36,127 nt of DNA from assembly GCA_937891085.1 (NCBI GenBank), contig CALAEY010000020.1:1-36127 (forward strand), written 5' to 3'. Shown here one piece after another: positions 22,079 through 30,692 of the stretch. Both the position numbers and the translations under genes were made by a program. This DNA is from an uncultured Prevotellaceae bacterium (GTDB lineage: Bacteria; Bacteroidota; Bacteroidia; Bacteroidales; Bacteroidaceae). The notes beneath the pieces are model-generated. The model was not told where the DNA came from, ran no database searches, and was given only the letters and a program-made list of their open reading frames with translations. Each line of letters begins with the position of its first letter. Within the stretch, counting starts at the first letter, position 1.

Positions 22079-22733
22079 CAAGCTCTCTGAGCCGCTGCTG
22101 CGCAGGATAAAGAATGGGATGCTCTCGGTAGGGATAATGTTCATTGAGGTAACCGCGGAGCTCATTGAGAGTGAGATCTGCGGAGAGGTCGCGGAGGAAA
22201 TAGGCTGAGATAATATTGCCCATGTTGGCATCCACGATGCCCTTCTCTACAGCGGTGATATTCTCCAGCTGAAGTTGGATGCTACGCTCTACTTTCTGAC
22301 GATCCGCCACACGGGTAGTGTCCGACAGTAGTTCTTCCCGATGCCGATAGTCACTGATGACATTCACCTGAAGGCGTAGCAACTGTCGATAATATTCATT
22401 GAATTTCTCGTTAAGTTCCGAACCTCTCACATAGTTGTTTTCCATATCTACGATGGTAGGCGTATCATCTATGATAAGGGTGGCATCCAGCTCGTGCCAA
22501 CTATCCGAAAGATTGACAAACGTGTTCTCTGGCAACGTCCCCTCAAACTGGAAAGCCCCCTTGCTGGTAAAACAAGAATCCAGTACCTGATGCGTAGCGA
22601 CATCCGACAGCAAGATATACCGCACATCCGCCGGTGCCGCCCCACTGATATGGTACGTCACCTGTCCCCTCACTGTAAAAGAAAACAGCAAGGAAATCAA
22701 AACACCGCATATTACACCCTTAATCAAATCCAA
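22056..22733 (-). CDS. DUF4369 domain protein, exported
   Basis: A 225-residue exported protein. A hydrophobic N-terminus (GVICGVLISLLFSFTVRG) is followed by a DUF4369-type beta domain (about 25-110: VTYHISG...VLDSCFTSKGAFQFEGTLP, then TPTIVDMENNYVRGSELN) and a helical C-terminal region. DUF4369 usually precedes a thioredoxin-like domain in Bacteroidetes; none is present here, so this is a stand-alone or shortened form. No ATG exists near the N-terminus. TTG at 22733 follows an in-frame stop and is the only reasonable start, lying at the very edge of a heptad array. The last residues (ETLNVKR) are encoded by another heptad array. Confidence 0.75.
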   Translation of the reverse strand: MDLIKGVICGVLISLLFSFTVRGQVTYHISGAAPADVRYILLSDVATHQVLDSCFTSKGAFQFEGTLPENTFVNLSDSWHELDATLIIDDTPTIVDMENNYVRGSELNEKFNEYYRQLLRLQVNVISDYRHREELLSDTTRVADRQKVERSIQLQLENITAVEKGIVDANMGNIISAYFLRDLSADLTLNELRGYLNEHYPYREHPILYPAQQRLRELETLNVKR

Positions 22734-22789
22734 ACTCTAAACTCTAAGCTCTAAACTCTAAGCTCTAAACTCTAAGCTCTAAACTCTAA
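22734..22789 (-). repeat. TTTAGAG heptad array (8 units) between purU and the DUF4369 gene
   Basis: Eight exact 7-base units (ACTCTAA / GCTCTAA on the plus strand) fill the whole gap between the purU stop and the DUF4369 TTG start. On the genes' strand they read TTTAGAG / TTAGAGC, sense for purU. Confidence 0.9.
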
Positions 22790-22790
22790 A

Positions 22791-23648
22791 CTAATTAAAA
22801 ATCACCGTCTTATTCTTATACGTCAGGATCTTACGCTCGATATGCTTCTGCACCGCACGGCTGAGGACAATCTTCTCCAAGTCCTTACCCTTATTGATGA
22901 GTGTCTCAATGGTATCCTTATGCGTGATACGTACCACATCCTGCTCGATGATAGGTCCCGCATCCAGTTCCGTAGTGATGTAATGTGCCGTGGCACCGAT
23001 AATCTTCACACCGCGCTCGAAAGCGGCATGGTAAGGCTTGGCACCGATAAATGCCGGCAAGAACGAGTGGTGGATATTGATAATCTTATGTCGGTAATGC
23101 TCTATCATTTCTTCAGAAATCACCTGCATGTAGCGCGCTAAGACGATGAAAGTCACCCCATTCTCCTGCAGCAACTGGAACTCCTTGGCCTCCTGCTCCG
23201 CCTTGTTCTCCTTCGTGATAGGCAGGCAATAGTACGGGATGCCGAACATCTCCGCTACTGGTCGCATATCCTCATGGTTGCTGATAATCAAAGGCAGCTC
23301 CACATCCCACTCCCCAGCGCTGAAACGTGCCAGCAGGTCGTACAGGCAGTGCGACATCTTAGATACGAAGATCGCCATCCTTGGCTTCTGATCCGAGAAA
23401 TACAGGCGGAAATGCATGTCATATTTCTGGCCGTAGAGCGTAGCGAAGTAATCCTCAATCTTCTCTCGTGGGATGGTAAAATCCTTCAGTTCCCACTCTA
23501 TGCGCATGAAGAAGATATTCTCCACACGATCCACGTACTGATCCAGATAAATGATATTTCCCTGATTCACCGTGATGAAGTTCGTCACATCCGATATGAT
23601 CCCCGGTCTGTCAGGGCAGTGCAGCAACAAAATGGCAGTATTTTTCAT
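22791..23648 (-). CDS. purU: Formyltetrahydrofolate deformylase
   Basis: A 285-residue enzyme that hydrolyses 10-formyltetrahydrofolate to formate and tetrahydrofolate, balancing one-carbon units. An ACT domain (about 5-85, CPDRPGIISDVTNFI) precedes the formyltransferase-fold catalytic domain. The catalytic motif INIHHSFLPAFIGAKPYH has Asn191 and His193, with Asp229 in TELDAGPII. The linker contains MSHCLYDLL, as in other PurU proteins. Full length with its own promoter. Confidence 0.96.
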   Translation of the reverse strand: MKNTAILLLHCPDRPGIISDVTNFITVNQGNIIYLDQYVDRVENIFFMRIEWELKDFTIPREKIEDYFATLYGQKYDMHFRLYFSDQKPRMAIFVSKMSHCLYDLLARFSAGEWDVELPLIISNHEDMRPVAEMFGIPYYCLPITKENKAEQEAKEFQLLQENGVTFIVLARYMQVISEEMIEHYRHKIINIHHSFLPAFIGAKPYHAAFERGVKIIGATAHYITTELDAGPIIEQDVVRITHKDTIETLINKGKDLEKIVLSRAVQKHIERKILTYKNKTVIFN

Positions 23649-23679
23649 TCCAAACTTTCAAATTAATTATAAAACGGCG

Positions 23680-23710
23680 CAAAATTACAACAACTTTCCC
23701 AAATTAGCAA
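23680..23710 (-). promoter_or_regulatory. Promoter of purU
   Basis: On the minus strand TTG (23708-23710) and TAATTTTG (23680-23687) are separated by 20 bases. No purine riboswitch-like or other folded leader is apparent in the short 5' region. Confidence 0.65.
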
Positions 23711-23724
23711 CTATTATTTTATTG

Positions 23725-23759
23725 AACGTTAAACATTAAACGTTAAACATTAAACGTTA
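23725..23759 (+). repeat. TTAAACR heptad array upstream of purU
   Basis: About five 7-base units alternating ACGTTAA and ACATTAA. They lie upstream of the purU promoter and beyond the fimbrial operon terminator, in the same sequence family as the arrays at 21973-22078. They are not next to a stop codon. Confidence 0.8.
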
Positions 23760-23824
23760 TCCACTATCCCTAAGCCATATATCTAAGATTCACCAACGGC
23801 AGCAACAGCCGACATGGAACAAAT

Positions 23825-23864
23825 ACCCAGGAGGGTGTGCCTGTTCTGGCACCCCCTCCTGGGT
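23825..23864 (-). terminator. Strong terminator of the fimbrial operon
   Basis: ACCCAGGAGGGTGTGCC (23825-23841) and GGCACCCCCTCCTGGGT (23848-23864) pair over 17 bases with one mismatch around a 6-base loop. On the minus strand a T-rich stretch (ATTTGTT) follows. It lies 43 bases beyond the last fimbrial gene. Confidence 0.85.
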
Positions 23865-23906
23865 GTTTGTTGGCTACCAAAGCACAATGGTAGTTTACCT
23901 GCTGTC

Positions 23907-26507
23907 TTATTCCGAGAACTGCAGGCTAAGGGTTGATGTTCCACCAATTTCTATGGCTATGCGAGCGTCATCCAGGGCCCTGATGGTCGTGGTGGCATAT
24001 GGAGTTTTGTTATAAATCGTAAATTTCACCTCCATCCCATCTTCCACGGTGGCATAGTCCTGGAATGAGCGATCGATGATATAATCTGCCAGCGGTCCGC
24101 TGTCGCCCAGATATCCTTCTGAGGGGCCATGGCCTTCCACACCGTTAAACTGCTTTCCAAACCATCCCACATAGGTGCCGCCCACATAGATTGACGATCC
24201 GTCGCTTGTCTGTCCGGCATCCAGGCATTGAGAGATGTTGGTTGTGAAGCTGTTGGCTTTGATGACGAAATACTGTCTGTTCAAGGCCAGCGTGGCTGTC
24301 TTGCTTTCTTCGCCTCGTTCAGGCGAATAGGTGGCCGTGATGGTAGCCGATATCGAGCTGGCACTCATGGTCTGAGTATAGTACACATACACGTTCTCGC
24401 CTGCCAAGGTGGGCGTGTAGGTATCGGTGAAGGTGTTGTCTCCCTCGGTCACCGTGATAGTAAATGTAGTTCCGGCACTTACAGCCTCTGGGGTCACGTT
24501 GAATGTCAGAGGCATTGGATAGTTCCTGCCATACAAGGTTGAGTTTTCATACGAGGTTCCCAGATAAGTGGTAGTTCCGTTGATCACTGTCAGGCTGGTG
24601 TCGTAGCTGAAGGCTGTAGGAATGTTCGTGAAGTCTCCGCTCGTGGTCTTGAACAAGTCCACGCTATTGGCCGCATAGACGGAGGTGGCACTACTATCCT
24701 CCGATGTCTTGAAGTAGCAGGGCACCACTTTGTAGGTCACCCCGCCCACGGTCTTTGTGCCAAGGGTGGCATATTCATCTTTTGTCACGATACGCGTGTA
24801 TTGGAACGAGCTTTGTCCAGAGTCATTGGTGATGTTGGTGCCTACGTGAACTGGCAGTTCCACGCCGCTCGAGGCATCTGGGTAGATGGTTTTCTCTTCT
24901 GGCTCTATATAGAATGTCAGGGGGAAGAGCGCGTCATTGATACCCTGCGCTATGAGCAGGTTGACCGTGAATGCCGTTCCTTCGGATTTTGGTACATACT
25001 CGGGGCAATCCACCAGCAGCGCATACTGGTTGCGCAGCACCACGGTGATATTGCGGCTCAGCAGCTCTCCTGCTATTGTTGAGGTGAGCCCTGCGTCACT
25101 GATCTTCGAGGCCGACGCATAGATATGTATGGTGCTCGTCATTGCCTCAGTGGTAGGATTGTTCAGTGTCATGCTGATGGTTCGGTAGCCGTCGGAGTCG
25201 TCAGTGGACTCTAAGGTGGGACCGGCACTGAACAAGAGACCGTTAGAGTTGGTGAATTCCACCAAGTGGTTGGCGGTGATCCAAGAGGTACCACCGTCGA
25301 TGGTATATTCATACTTATACTTCAGTACTTGCTGCAGCCCCGATGAGGTAAAGCAGTAGTAGGTATCGCTCACGTTGATGCGCTGGTTGCCTTCATACAA
25401 CTCTGTCAAGCTGGAGGTGGCAGTAGAGGCCGACAGGTTGTTGCTGGCAGCGTGGCTGGCTGCCTCGGCCAGGGTGCTGTAGCCGTTGGCCAGCACTTCT
25501 TTGATGTTCACTCTGTATTCTATGTTTCGCAAGATGTTGTAGAACACCACGTTGTCGGTGGCATCCTGATACACCAAGTCAACCTTATAGTATGTTGAGG
25601 TATTTGAGCCGAACCTTCCTTTCACTATCAGGAAGGTCCTGCCTTGGATGCCATTACCGCTGGCATTGGGTGTCTCATACAGGTAGTAGGGGGCTGATGA
25701 TGTCACTGTGGCCTCGCTGGCCGTGTTGGTGAAAGTGACACCTGCGGGAGAAGTTCCCTGATAGTTGGCTTGCAGTGTGCTGTAGGGCAGTTGCTCCTTG
25801 TTATTGTTGGTGAACGACACGAAGCTGCCGCTACCATAGGGAGCCACTGAGCCTCTCGTGGGTACGTTGACCACCGTGAACCCTTCGAGGGTGAAGTTTG
25901 ATGTGTCACCGTTGCTTACGCTTATCTTCGCGAAGTTGCGCACCAGCGGCACGCATTCAAAGGTGGTGGGTGTCTGCGAGTTCCCGTCGGCATCGGTAGC
26001 GCCCTTGATGCCGTTCACCTCCAAGCGGTGCCAGTAGGCAGCCTGCCCATCGCTCGTGAAGAGCTGCTGCGCCACCATCGATGTCTCGGTGCCAAACTGA
26101 TTGGCCAGACTGCTGATGGTGCTGGCTATGTTGTTGCTGCCCACGGCTTCGTCGAAGGCAATGAAGTGTATCACGCGCTTGGCGCTGGTGGCATTCAAGG
26201 TCACGGTGAACTGGGTGTCGGTATGGTCACCATGGGCGACGTTGCCACCGGGCGTGGCCTGGGCGGCCTGCACGAAGATGCCCTGTTCGTCATAGACCAT
26301 CAGCCACAGGCTGAGCGACTGTTGCAGGTCATCGGTCATCTCACCCAGGGTGCGTGTCTGCGCCACGCCCGCTTCGGGAGCGCTCACGCCGAAGGTCAGT
26401 GTCACCTTGCCATCGTACTCACCTCCTTCTGTTTCGGGCACGCTGATCTCATCGGTACATGCCACCATGAAAAGTGCGGCAAACAGTATGTAAAATAGTC
26501 TCTTCAT
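23907..26507 (-). CDS. Fimbrial accessory lipoprotein (866 aa), possible DUF4906-type
   Basis: A large surface-lipoprotein candidate with lipobox FMVAC and an acidic post-Cys stretch (CTDE). The N-terminal ~320 residues look like a fimbrillin fold (VTLTFGVSAPE, a Leu/Val-rich core, then FYNILRNIEYRVNIKEV, the strand motif seen before the C-terminal part of Mfa-type proteins). The rest is repeated beta-rich immunoglobulin-like segments rich in Thr/Ser (TFTITVTEGDNTF, SISATITATYS). It resembles the large accessory proteins at the 3' end of Bacteroidales fimbrial operons, some annotated DUF4906; I am not certain of the family. Last gene of the operon. Probable role: tip or accessory subunit. Confidence 0.7.
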   Translation of the reverse strand: MKRLFYILFAALFMVACTDEISVPETEGGEYDGKVTLTFGVSAPEAGVAQTRTLGEMTDDLQQSLSLWLMVYDEQGIFVQAAQATPGGNVAHGDHTDTQFTVTLNATSAKRVIHFIAFDEAVGSNNIASTISSLANQFGTETSMVAQQLFTSDGQAAYWHRLEVNGIKGATDADGNSQTPTTFECVPLVRNFAKISVSNGDTSNFTLEGFTVVNVPTRGSVAPYGSGSFVSFTNNNKEQLPYSTLQANYQGTSPAGVTFTNTASEATVTSSAPYYLYETPNASGNGIQGRTFLIVKGRFGSNTSTYYKVDLVYQDATDNVVFYNILRNIEYRVNIKEVLANGYSTLAEAASHAASNNLSASTATSSLTELYEGNQRINVSDTYYCFTSSGLQQVLKYKYEYTIDGGTSWITANHLVEFTNSNGLLFSAGPTLESTDDSDGYRTISMTLNNPTTEAMTSTIHIYASASKISDAGLTSTIAGELLSRNITVVLRNQYALLVDCPEYVPKSEGTAFTVNLLIAQGINDALFPLTFYIEPEEKTIYPDASSGVELPVHVGTNITNDSGQSSFQYTRIVTKDEYATLGTKTVGGVTYKVVPCYFKTSEDSSATSVYAANSVDLFKTTSGDFTNIPTAFSYDTSLTVINGTTTYLGTSYENSTLYGRNYPMPLTFNVTPEAVSAGTTFTITVTEGDNTFTDTYTPTLAGENVYVYYTQTMSASSISATITATYSPERGEESKTATLALNRQYFVIKANSFTTNISQCLDAGQTSDGSSIYVGGTYVGWFGKQFNGVEGHGPSEGYLGDSGPLADYIIDRSFQDYATVEDGMEVKFTIYNKTPYATTTIRALDDARIAIEIGGTSTLSLQFSE

Positions 26508-26531
26508 CTCTCTTTCTCGGTTTTAAATGAT

Positions 26532-28958
26532 TTATGGCTCGGCATGATATTCGTTGATAGATGTTGCAGGTTCTTCGCCCCAGTACCAGATGTCATACAC
26601 GCAACGAAGACCATTTGATCCTGTAGATGTAGTAAACGTTGCATTCTTGTTGGCGGTACTATAACCTGAAACTATTCTTCCGCTACTCGCCCAGTATTTC
26701 GTATTAGTTGCAAACAATGTTGTTATTACATTAAGAGACTGAAGACCATAGATGTAGCACAATTCAGCTTCAGTAGGCAAACGCCATCTGCCTGCAGGGT
26801 ATCCAGCTTCTTGATAGGTAGCACATCTTGCTTTGGCTTGATCGAAAGTTCTCGTACCGCCAAAACTAGTATTATTGCCTTGCGGCGCAGTACGTCCCCA
26901 TGCAGAACAAATGAGTAGGTCTGGAGCGATAGACTCGTTGTCTGAAGTCCCTTCCATAATGGTATTAAGGCTGCTCCAACTTCCATAAGTTGTTTGACTA
27001 CTAGATGAGTTAGCTGTTACGATATACTGTCCTAAGCTGCTATTTAAAGTGGACGATACACGCGGATCTGTTAATTTGTAGGTAAATGTCTCATTATTAA
27101 TTTTAAAAGATTCATCGTCCTCACGAAAGCTGGTAATAGTGATTCTTGTAAGTGATTTTTGGTTCAAATTATTTCCCGTATTTCCAGTTAAAGCTGTTAC
27201 GATTGATCCATAATTGTTTCCTGCATCAACACTTGAATCGGTTCCAGTGGAAGTATCGGTTCCAGTGGAAGTATCGCTTCGGTTATAGCCAGTTTCAGAT
27301 GTATTCCAACTTTGATTTGTTTGGTGTACTGCATTGGCCACATGTCCGAATCGCCCGTTTATAAAAACATTATCGCCATCCAAAATATTCGCATAGATGG
27401 CAGGATACTGCGTGAAGACCACAGTTCTATTCAGGCCAGAGGCATTCTCTATATATACGGTGATGTCGAAGCGGGTGAACATGCTCGAATTGATCTCGTG
27501 GGTCAGCCTGATCTGTCCATTGTCGGTATTGACACTATAGGTCACGGGCACTGGCGTGTTGTTTACGCTATAGGTGGTTAAGTTCACAGAACCGTCGAAG
27601 TCGCTGTTGTTGTTCACGGTGGTAGTGACGAAGGTCTGCAGTGCCTTGTATTCCACCTTGGTCACATAGGCTCTTACGATTTCATCGGAGCTTACGTAGC
27701 TTATGCTGTCTGTTTCCACATTGTTCATCGTCAGGGAGTCTTGCGCCACTATCAGATAGATAGCCTTGCTCAGCGACTCGTCCATGCTGACGCTTCCCCA
27801 TTTCACGATAGAGTAAGTACAGCTGAGCTCTACAGGCTTAGGCAACTCGAAGCTACCCAACATGCCCACCTTGATGCTTATCTGGTAGTAGTAGTTCTCG
27901 TAATAGGTGCTGTTGGTTGCCGAAGTGTCTATCTGGTAGTAGGTCATGCGGGTACTGCCAATGTTGGCACCAGTGTTCAGATCCACCTGTTGCCATGGCA
28001 CCACCAGAATCATGTACGACTCCTGATCCTCATAGCCCGAGCCTTCGTACCAGGTGGCCAGATAGGAGTAGAAGGGTATCTCGTGCTTGTAGTAGCCTGT
28101 GCTTCCGTCGGATGCCAACTGCCTCCATCCACTGTTCTGGGCCGTGAGGTCGAAGTAGCAGGTGTCGGTCACGTTGCCATTGCCGTCCTTGGTAGGCAGG
28201 TAGTGCATGCCCGTGTTTATCTGTGAGTGAATGTTCGACTTGTTCACGCCATTGAAGAACATCACATACATTCCTTCGGGCACCGACTTCCATCTGGCGG
28301 TCACCGTGCCGTTGTCATCCGTCTGCTCCACATATTCCTGCACCTCGGTTACTGTCAGCTCTATCTTCGCGGCATCGCGCGTCATCCTGATGATGTTTCC
28401 GCTCAGGGTCTTATTGTCGTCGGCTAATATGCTGAGTGTCACCTGCCCGCCACCATACATCACGAAGCTCTCCTGCGCGGCATTGGCACTCAAGCCTGCG
28501 GTCTGGAAAGAGGTGGTCTTCAGTGTCCCCAGGGTGGTGGTGCCAGTGGTGGGTGTCAGGCTCTCTGGCTGGTTGGCCAACACGTAGATATAGCATGTCT
28601 GCCCGTTGGTGGGTGTAGGGCCGAAGACGGCCTCAAGCTCGGCATTACTCAGGAAGGTATTATATACATGGGTGGTCCTGTCAGACAGCCCGCTCTCGCT
28701 GAGGTGCAGTTTCAGGATTTCCGTGTCGTCATTCTGCGTGAAGAAGTAGTAGTCAACCGTCTTGAACAGGTTCTCGTTCAAGGCATCATCACCCTCGGTC
28801 CTGGTTTGGGTCAGGTCTGTGGTGCTGAGCTGAATGGAGATGCCTCTGCCCGTGCCGGGCACGAAGTCTTCCGCTTCGTTGACGCAGGCGGATAGGCCTG
28901 CCATAAGGCAGAGCAGGCATCCTGCAACCCATCCTCTATGTATATGCTTCCTTATCAT
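26532..28958 (-). CDS. Fimbrial lipoprotein with C-terminal lectin-like (FISUMP/DUF1566-type) domain, candidate tip adhesin
   Basis: An 808-residue lipoprotein (lipobox GLSAC, then VNEAEDF). Residues about 30-390 form a fimbrillin-like part (SIQLSTTDLTQTRTEGDD, then MTRDAAKIELTV). A linker with (DTSTGT) repeats follows. The last ~105 residues carry FDQAKARCATYQEAGYPAGR, RWRLPTEAE (724-732), YWASSG (755-760) and RCVYD (785-789). This is the pattern of the Fibrobacter major paralogous / DUF1566 group, which has a C-type-lectin-like fold. A fimbrial module joined to a binding domain suits a tip adhesin. The 3' part (26532 to about 27400) is clearly AT-richer than the 5' part, suggesting exchange of the binding domain. 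Ligand unknown. Confidence 0.75.
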   Translation of the reverse strand: MIRKHIHRGWVAGCLLCLMAGLSACVNEAEDFVPGTGRGISIQLSTTDLTQTRTEGDDALNENLFKTVDYYFFTQNDDTEILKLHLSESGLSDRTTHVYNTFLSNAELEAVFGPTPTNGQTCYIYVLANQPESLTPTTGTTTLGTLKTTSFQTAGLSANAAQESFVMYGGGQVTLSILADDNKTLSGNIIRMTRDAAKIELTVTEVQEYVEQTDDNGTVTARWKSVPEGMYVMFFNGVNKSNIHSQINTGMHYLPTKDGNGNVTDTCYFDLTAQNSGWRQLASDGSTGYYKHEIPFYSYLATWYEGSGYEDQESYMILVVPWQQVDLNTGANIGSTRMTYYQIDTSATNSTYYENYYYQISIKVGMLGSFELPKPVELSCTYSIVKWGSVSMDESLSKAIYLIVAQDSLTMNNVETDSISYVSSDEIVRAYVTKVEYKALQTFVTTTVNNNSDFDGSVNLTTYSVNNTPVPVTYSVNTDNGQIRLTHEINSSMFTRFDITVYIENASGLNRTVVFTQYPAIYANILDGDNVFINGRFGHVANAVHQTNQSWNTSETGYNRSDTSTGTDTSTGTDSSVDAGNNYGSIVTALTGNTGNNLNQKSLTRITITSFREDDESFKINNETFTYKLTDPRVSSTLNSSLGQYIVTANSSSSQTTYGSWSSLNTIMEGTSDNESIAPDLLICSAWGRTAPQGNNTSFGGTRTFDQAKARCATYQEAGYPAGRWRLPTEAELCYIYGLQSLNVITTLFATNTKYWASSGRIVSGYSTANKNATFTTSTGSNGLRCVYDIWYWGEEPATSINEYHAEP
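27237..27272 (+). repeat. 18-base in-frame tandem repeat (2 copies) in the tip-adhesin linker
   Basis: The unit ATCGGTTCCAGTGGAAGT occurs at 27237-27254 and 27255-27272 and begins a third time. It encodes the DTSTGT hexapeptide repeat in the linker before the lectin-like domain. Unit changes would alter the linker length without a frameshift. Confidence 0.85.
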
Positions 28959-29000
28959 GTCTTGGTTCTCTTTCTTGTCTTAGTTCACAAATAATGTTTT

Positions 29001-30653
29001 TTAGATACTGCGCGAGATGATATACTCAAACTGCCGCACTTCGCGCGACTGGTCGCCCGTGGTGGTGCGCACGTAGAGCTTCAGGCGCACACGGTGTGTC
29101 ACGTCGGTCGAGGCGGTGGAGATGATGAACCTCAGCGTTGAGGTCAGCCCTACGCTGCCAGTGGCCACCGAGCCTCCGTCCTCGAAGCTGATATAGTCGA
29201 GTGCGCCGTCGGTGAGCGGCACCAGCTCGGCAAGCCATTCCCACCCCTCTGGTGTCACCAGGGCGAACGAGCATGACGGTGTGTCGCCGCCGCTCACATA
29301 GATCACGGTATAGTCATTTCCGCCTATGGTCTCGATGCCCGAGTTGGTGGCATCCAGTGCGGGAGTCCATGCGGGTTCTCCGCCGTCGGCCCAGCTCACG
29401 GTCTCGGTATAGTTGACCTCGAGCGAGGAGTCTTCCCACGGCATGGTCTGTATCACCAGCGTCAGCTCTGCACCGGTCGCCGGCAGGTAGGCAAAGATGT
29501 TCACCTCCTGATTGCGCAGTAGGCCGGCCTCGTTCAGGGGAACTTGGAACGACGTGGTCTCCTCCTCCCCGCCTATCGTATAGCTGATGGAGACAGGCAG
29601 CGTGCTCACGCCGGTCTCACGCAGGTAGGTGATGTTCACCAGGGTAGCATTAGCTTCCAGCCAGTCTGGCTTGTCGGTGTCGGATACATCCGCGTAGACC
29701 GTTTTCAGTTGATACATCTTGGCGATTTCGGTAGTGGCATTTATGGTTGCCGTTACCTTGTCTTTTGAATATGTCGCGGTTTCATCGTTTGCGGTCTTTA
29801 CCTCGGTGGCACTCTGCGCGGCCCATGCGGCAAGCGCCGCGTTTACCGAGGCTGAGCTGGCTGCCACCAGCTCATCTGTATAGGCCACCTCTTTAGAGAA
29901 GACTGCCTCGTTGCTCAGCAGCAGGTCGCTGGTGCCGGTGCCTATGGTGATGCCAGTGACTTCCAGTTCGTCGGCCCTGCTGTCTTGCGCGCAGAAGAAG
30001 CGTAGGCGCGACACCGCTCTTTCCATCACCACCCTAAATGGGGTCATGCTTTCCAGCAAATCAACGACGGGCACGCCCGTTACCACCCTGGAGATGGGCA
30101 GGCCGTTGCCAGAGTCACTGATGCTCCCGCCCGCTACTGAGAATTGGCTGGCATTGTCGGTGGTGCCTCCAAAGTAATTCACGGCTATGGACAATGACTT
30201 CAGTTGCTCTTCGGTAGTGGTCTCATCCAAGGCATCCTGGCCTATGCTGCTATAGTTGGCCAGGAAGTAGAAGTCGGCGGTCACCCCGTCTTCCTCTAAG
30301 TAGATCTTTGGGATGGCCAATCTGAGTGTCTTGTAGAAAAACAGCAAGTCTTCGGCACCTGTAGGGTCGTGGTCGAAATCCTTTCCTACGTATCCGAAGC
30401 GGCGGCGCACGGTTGTCCCGTCACCTTGCTCCACGTCGCCGAAAGCCCACACCTTCACGTTGTGTATGTGGTTCTCGCCGTTGGTGGCCAGTGAGCGTGT
30501 GGCGGAAAGCATCTCTTCGCCTGTATAGATATACAAGTTAATGTATTCCATTTCCTCATATTCCTCATAAGCGGACTGGACATCATCGTCTATACAAGCG
30601 GTGGCACACATCGCAAGGACACTCGCCAGCAGTATGTTTCTAAAAGACTTCAT
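29001..30653 (-). CDS. Fimbrillin-family lipoprotein, minor fimbrial subunit
   Basis: A 550-residue lipoprotein (lipobox ATAC followed by IDDD, an acidic export signal). The N-terminal part shows a fimbrillin-like pattern (EYINLYIYTGEEM, then HNVKVWAFG and ADFYFLANYS), an alpha-helical PFRVVMERAVSRLRFF, and a beta part with AGLLRNQEVNIFAYLPATG and LTLVIQTMPWED. This corresponds to Mfa3/FimC-type subunits, which sit near the fimbrial tip. I take the ATG at 30653; an upstream TTG two codons earlier is in frame. It follows the Mfa2-type gene by 39 bases. Confidence 0.75.
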   Translation of the reverse strand: MKSFRNILLASVLAMCATACIDDDVQSAYEEYEEMEYINLYIYTGEEMLSATRSLATNGENHIHNVKVWAFGDVEQGDGTTVRRRFGYVGKDFDHDPTGAEDLLFFYKTLRLAIPKIYLEEDGVTADFYFLANYSSIGQDALDETTTEEQLKSLSIAVNYFGGTTDNASQFSVAGGSISDSGNGLPISRVVTGVPVVDLLESMTPFRVVMERAVSRLRFFCAQDSRADELEVTGITIGTGTSDLLLSNEAVFSKEVAYTDELVAASSASVNAALAAWAAQSATEVKTANDETATYSKDKVTATINATTEIAKMYQLKTVYADVSDTDKPDWLEANATLVNITYLRETGVSTLPVSISYTIGGEEETTSFQVPLNEAGLLRNQEVNIFAYLPATGAELTLVIQTMPWEDSSLEVNYTETVSWADGGEPAWTPALDATNSGIETIGGNDYTVIYVSGGDTPSCSFALVTPEGWEWLAELVPLTDGALDYISFEDGGSVATGSVGLTSTLRFIISTASTDVTHRVRLKLYVRTTTGDQSREVRQFEYIISRSI

Positions 30654-30692
30654 GTTCAAACATTATCGTTGTTTATATTTAAATAATAATCA

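Noticed and set aside
6795..23648. Polysaccharide utilisation locus
   Set aside because: GH2, GH92 and esterase genes are present, but no SusC/SusD pair, hybrid two-component regulator or ECF sigma/anti-sigma pair; the two-component system is tied to lipid genes instead.
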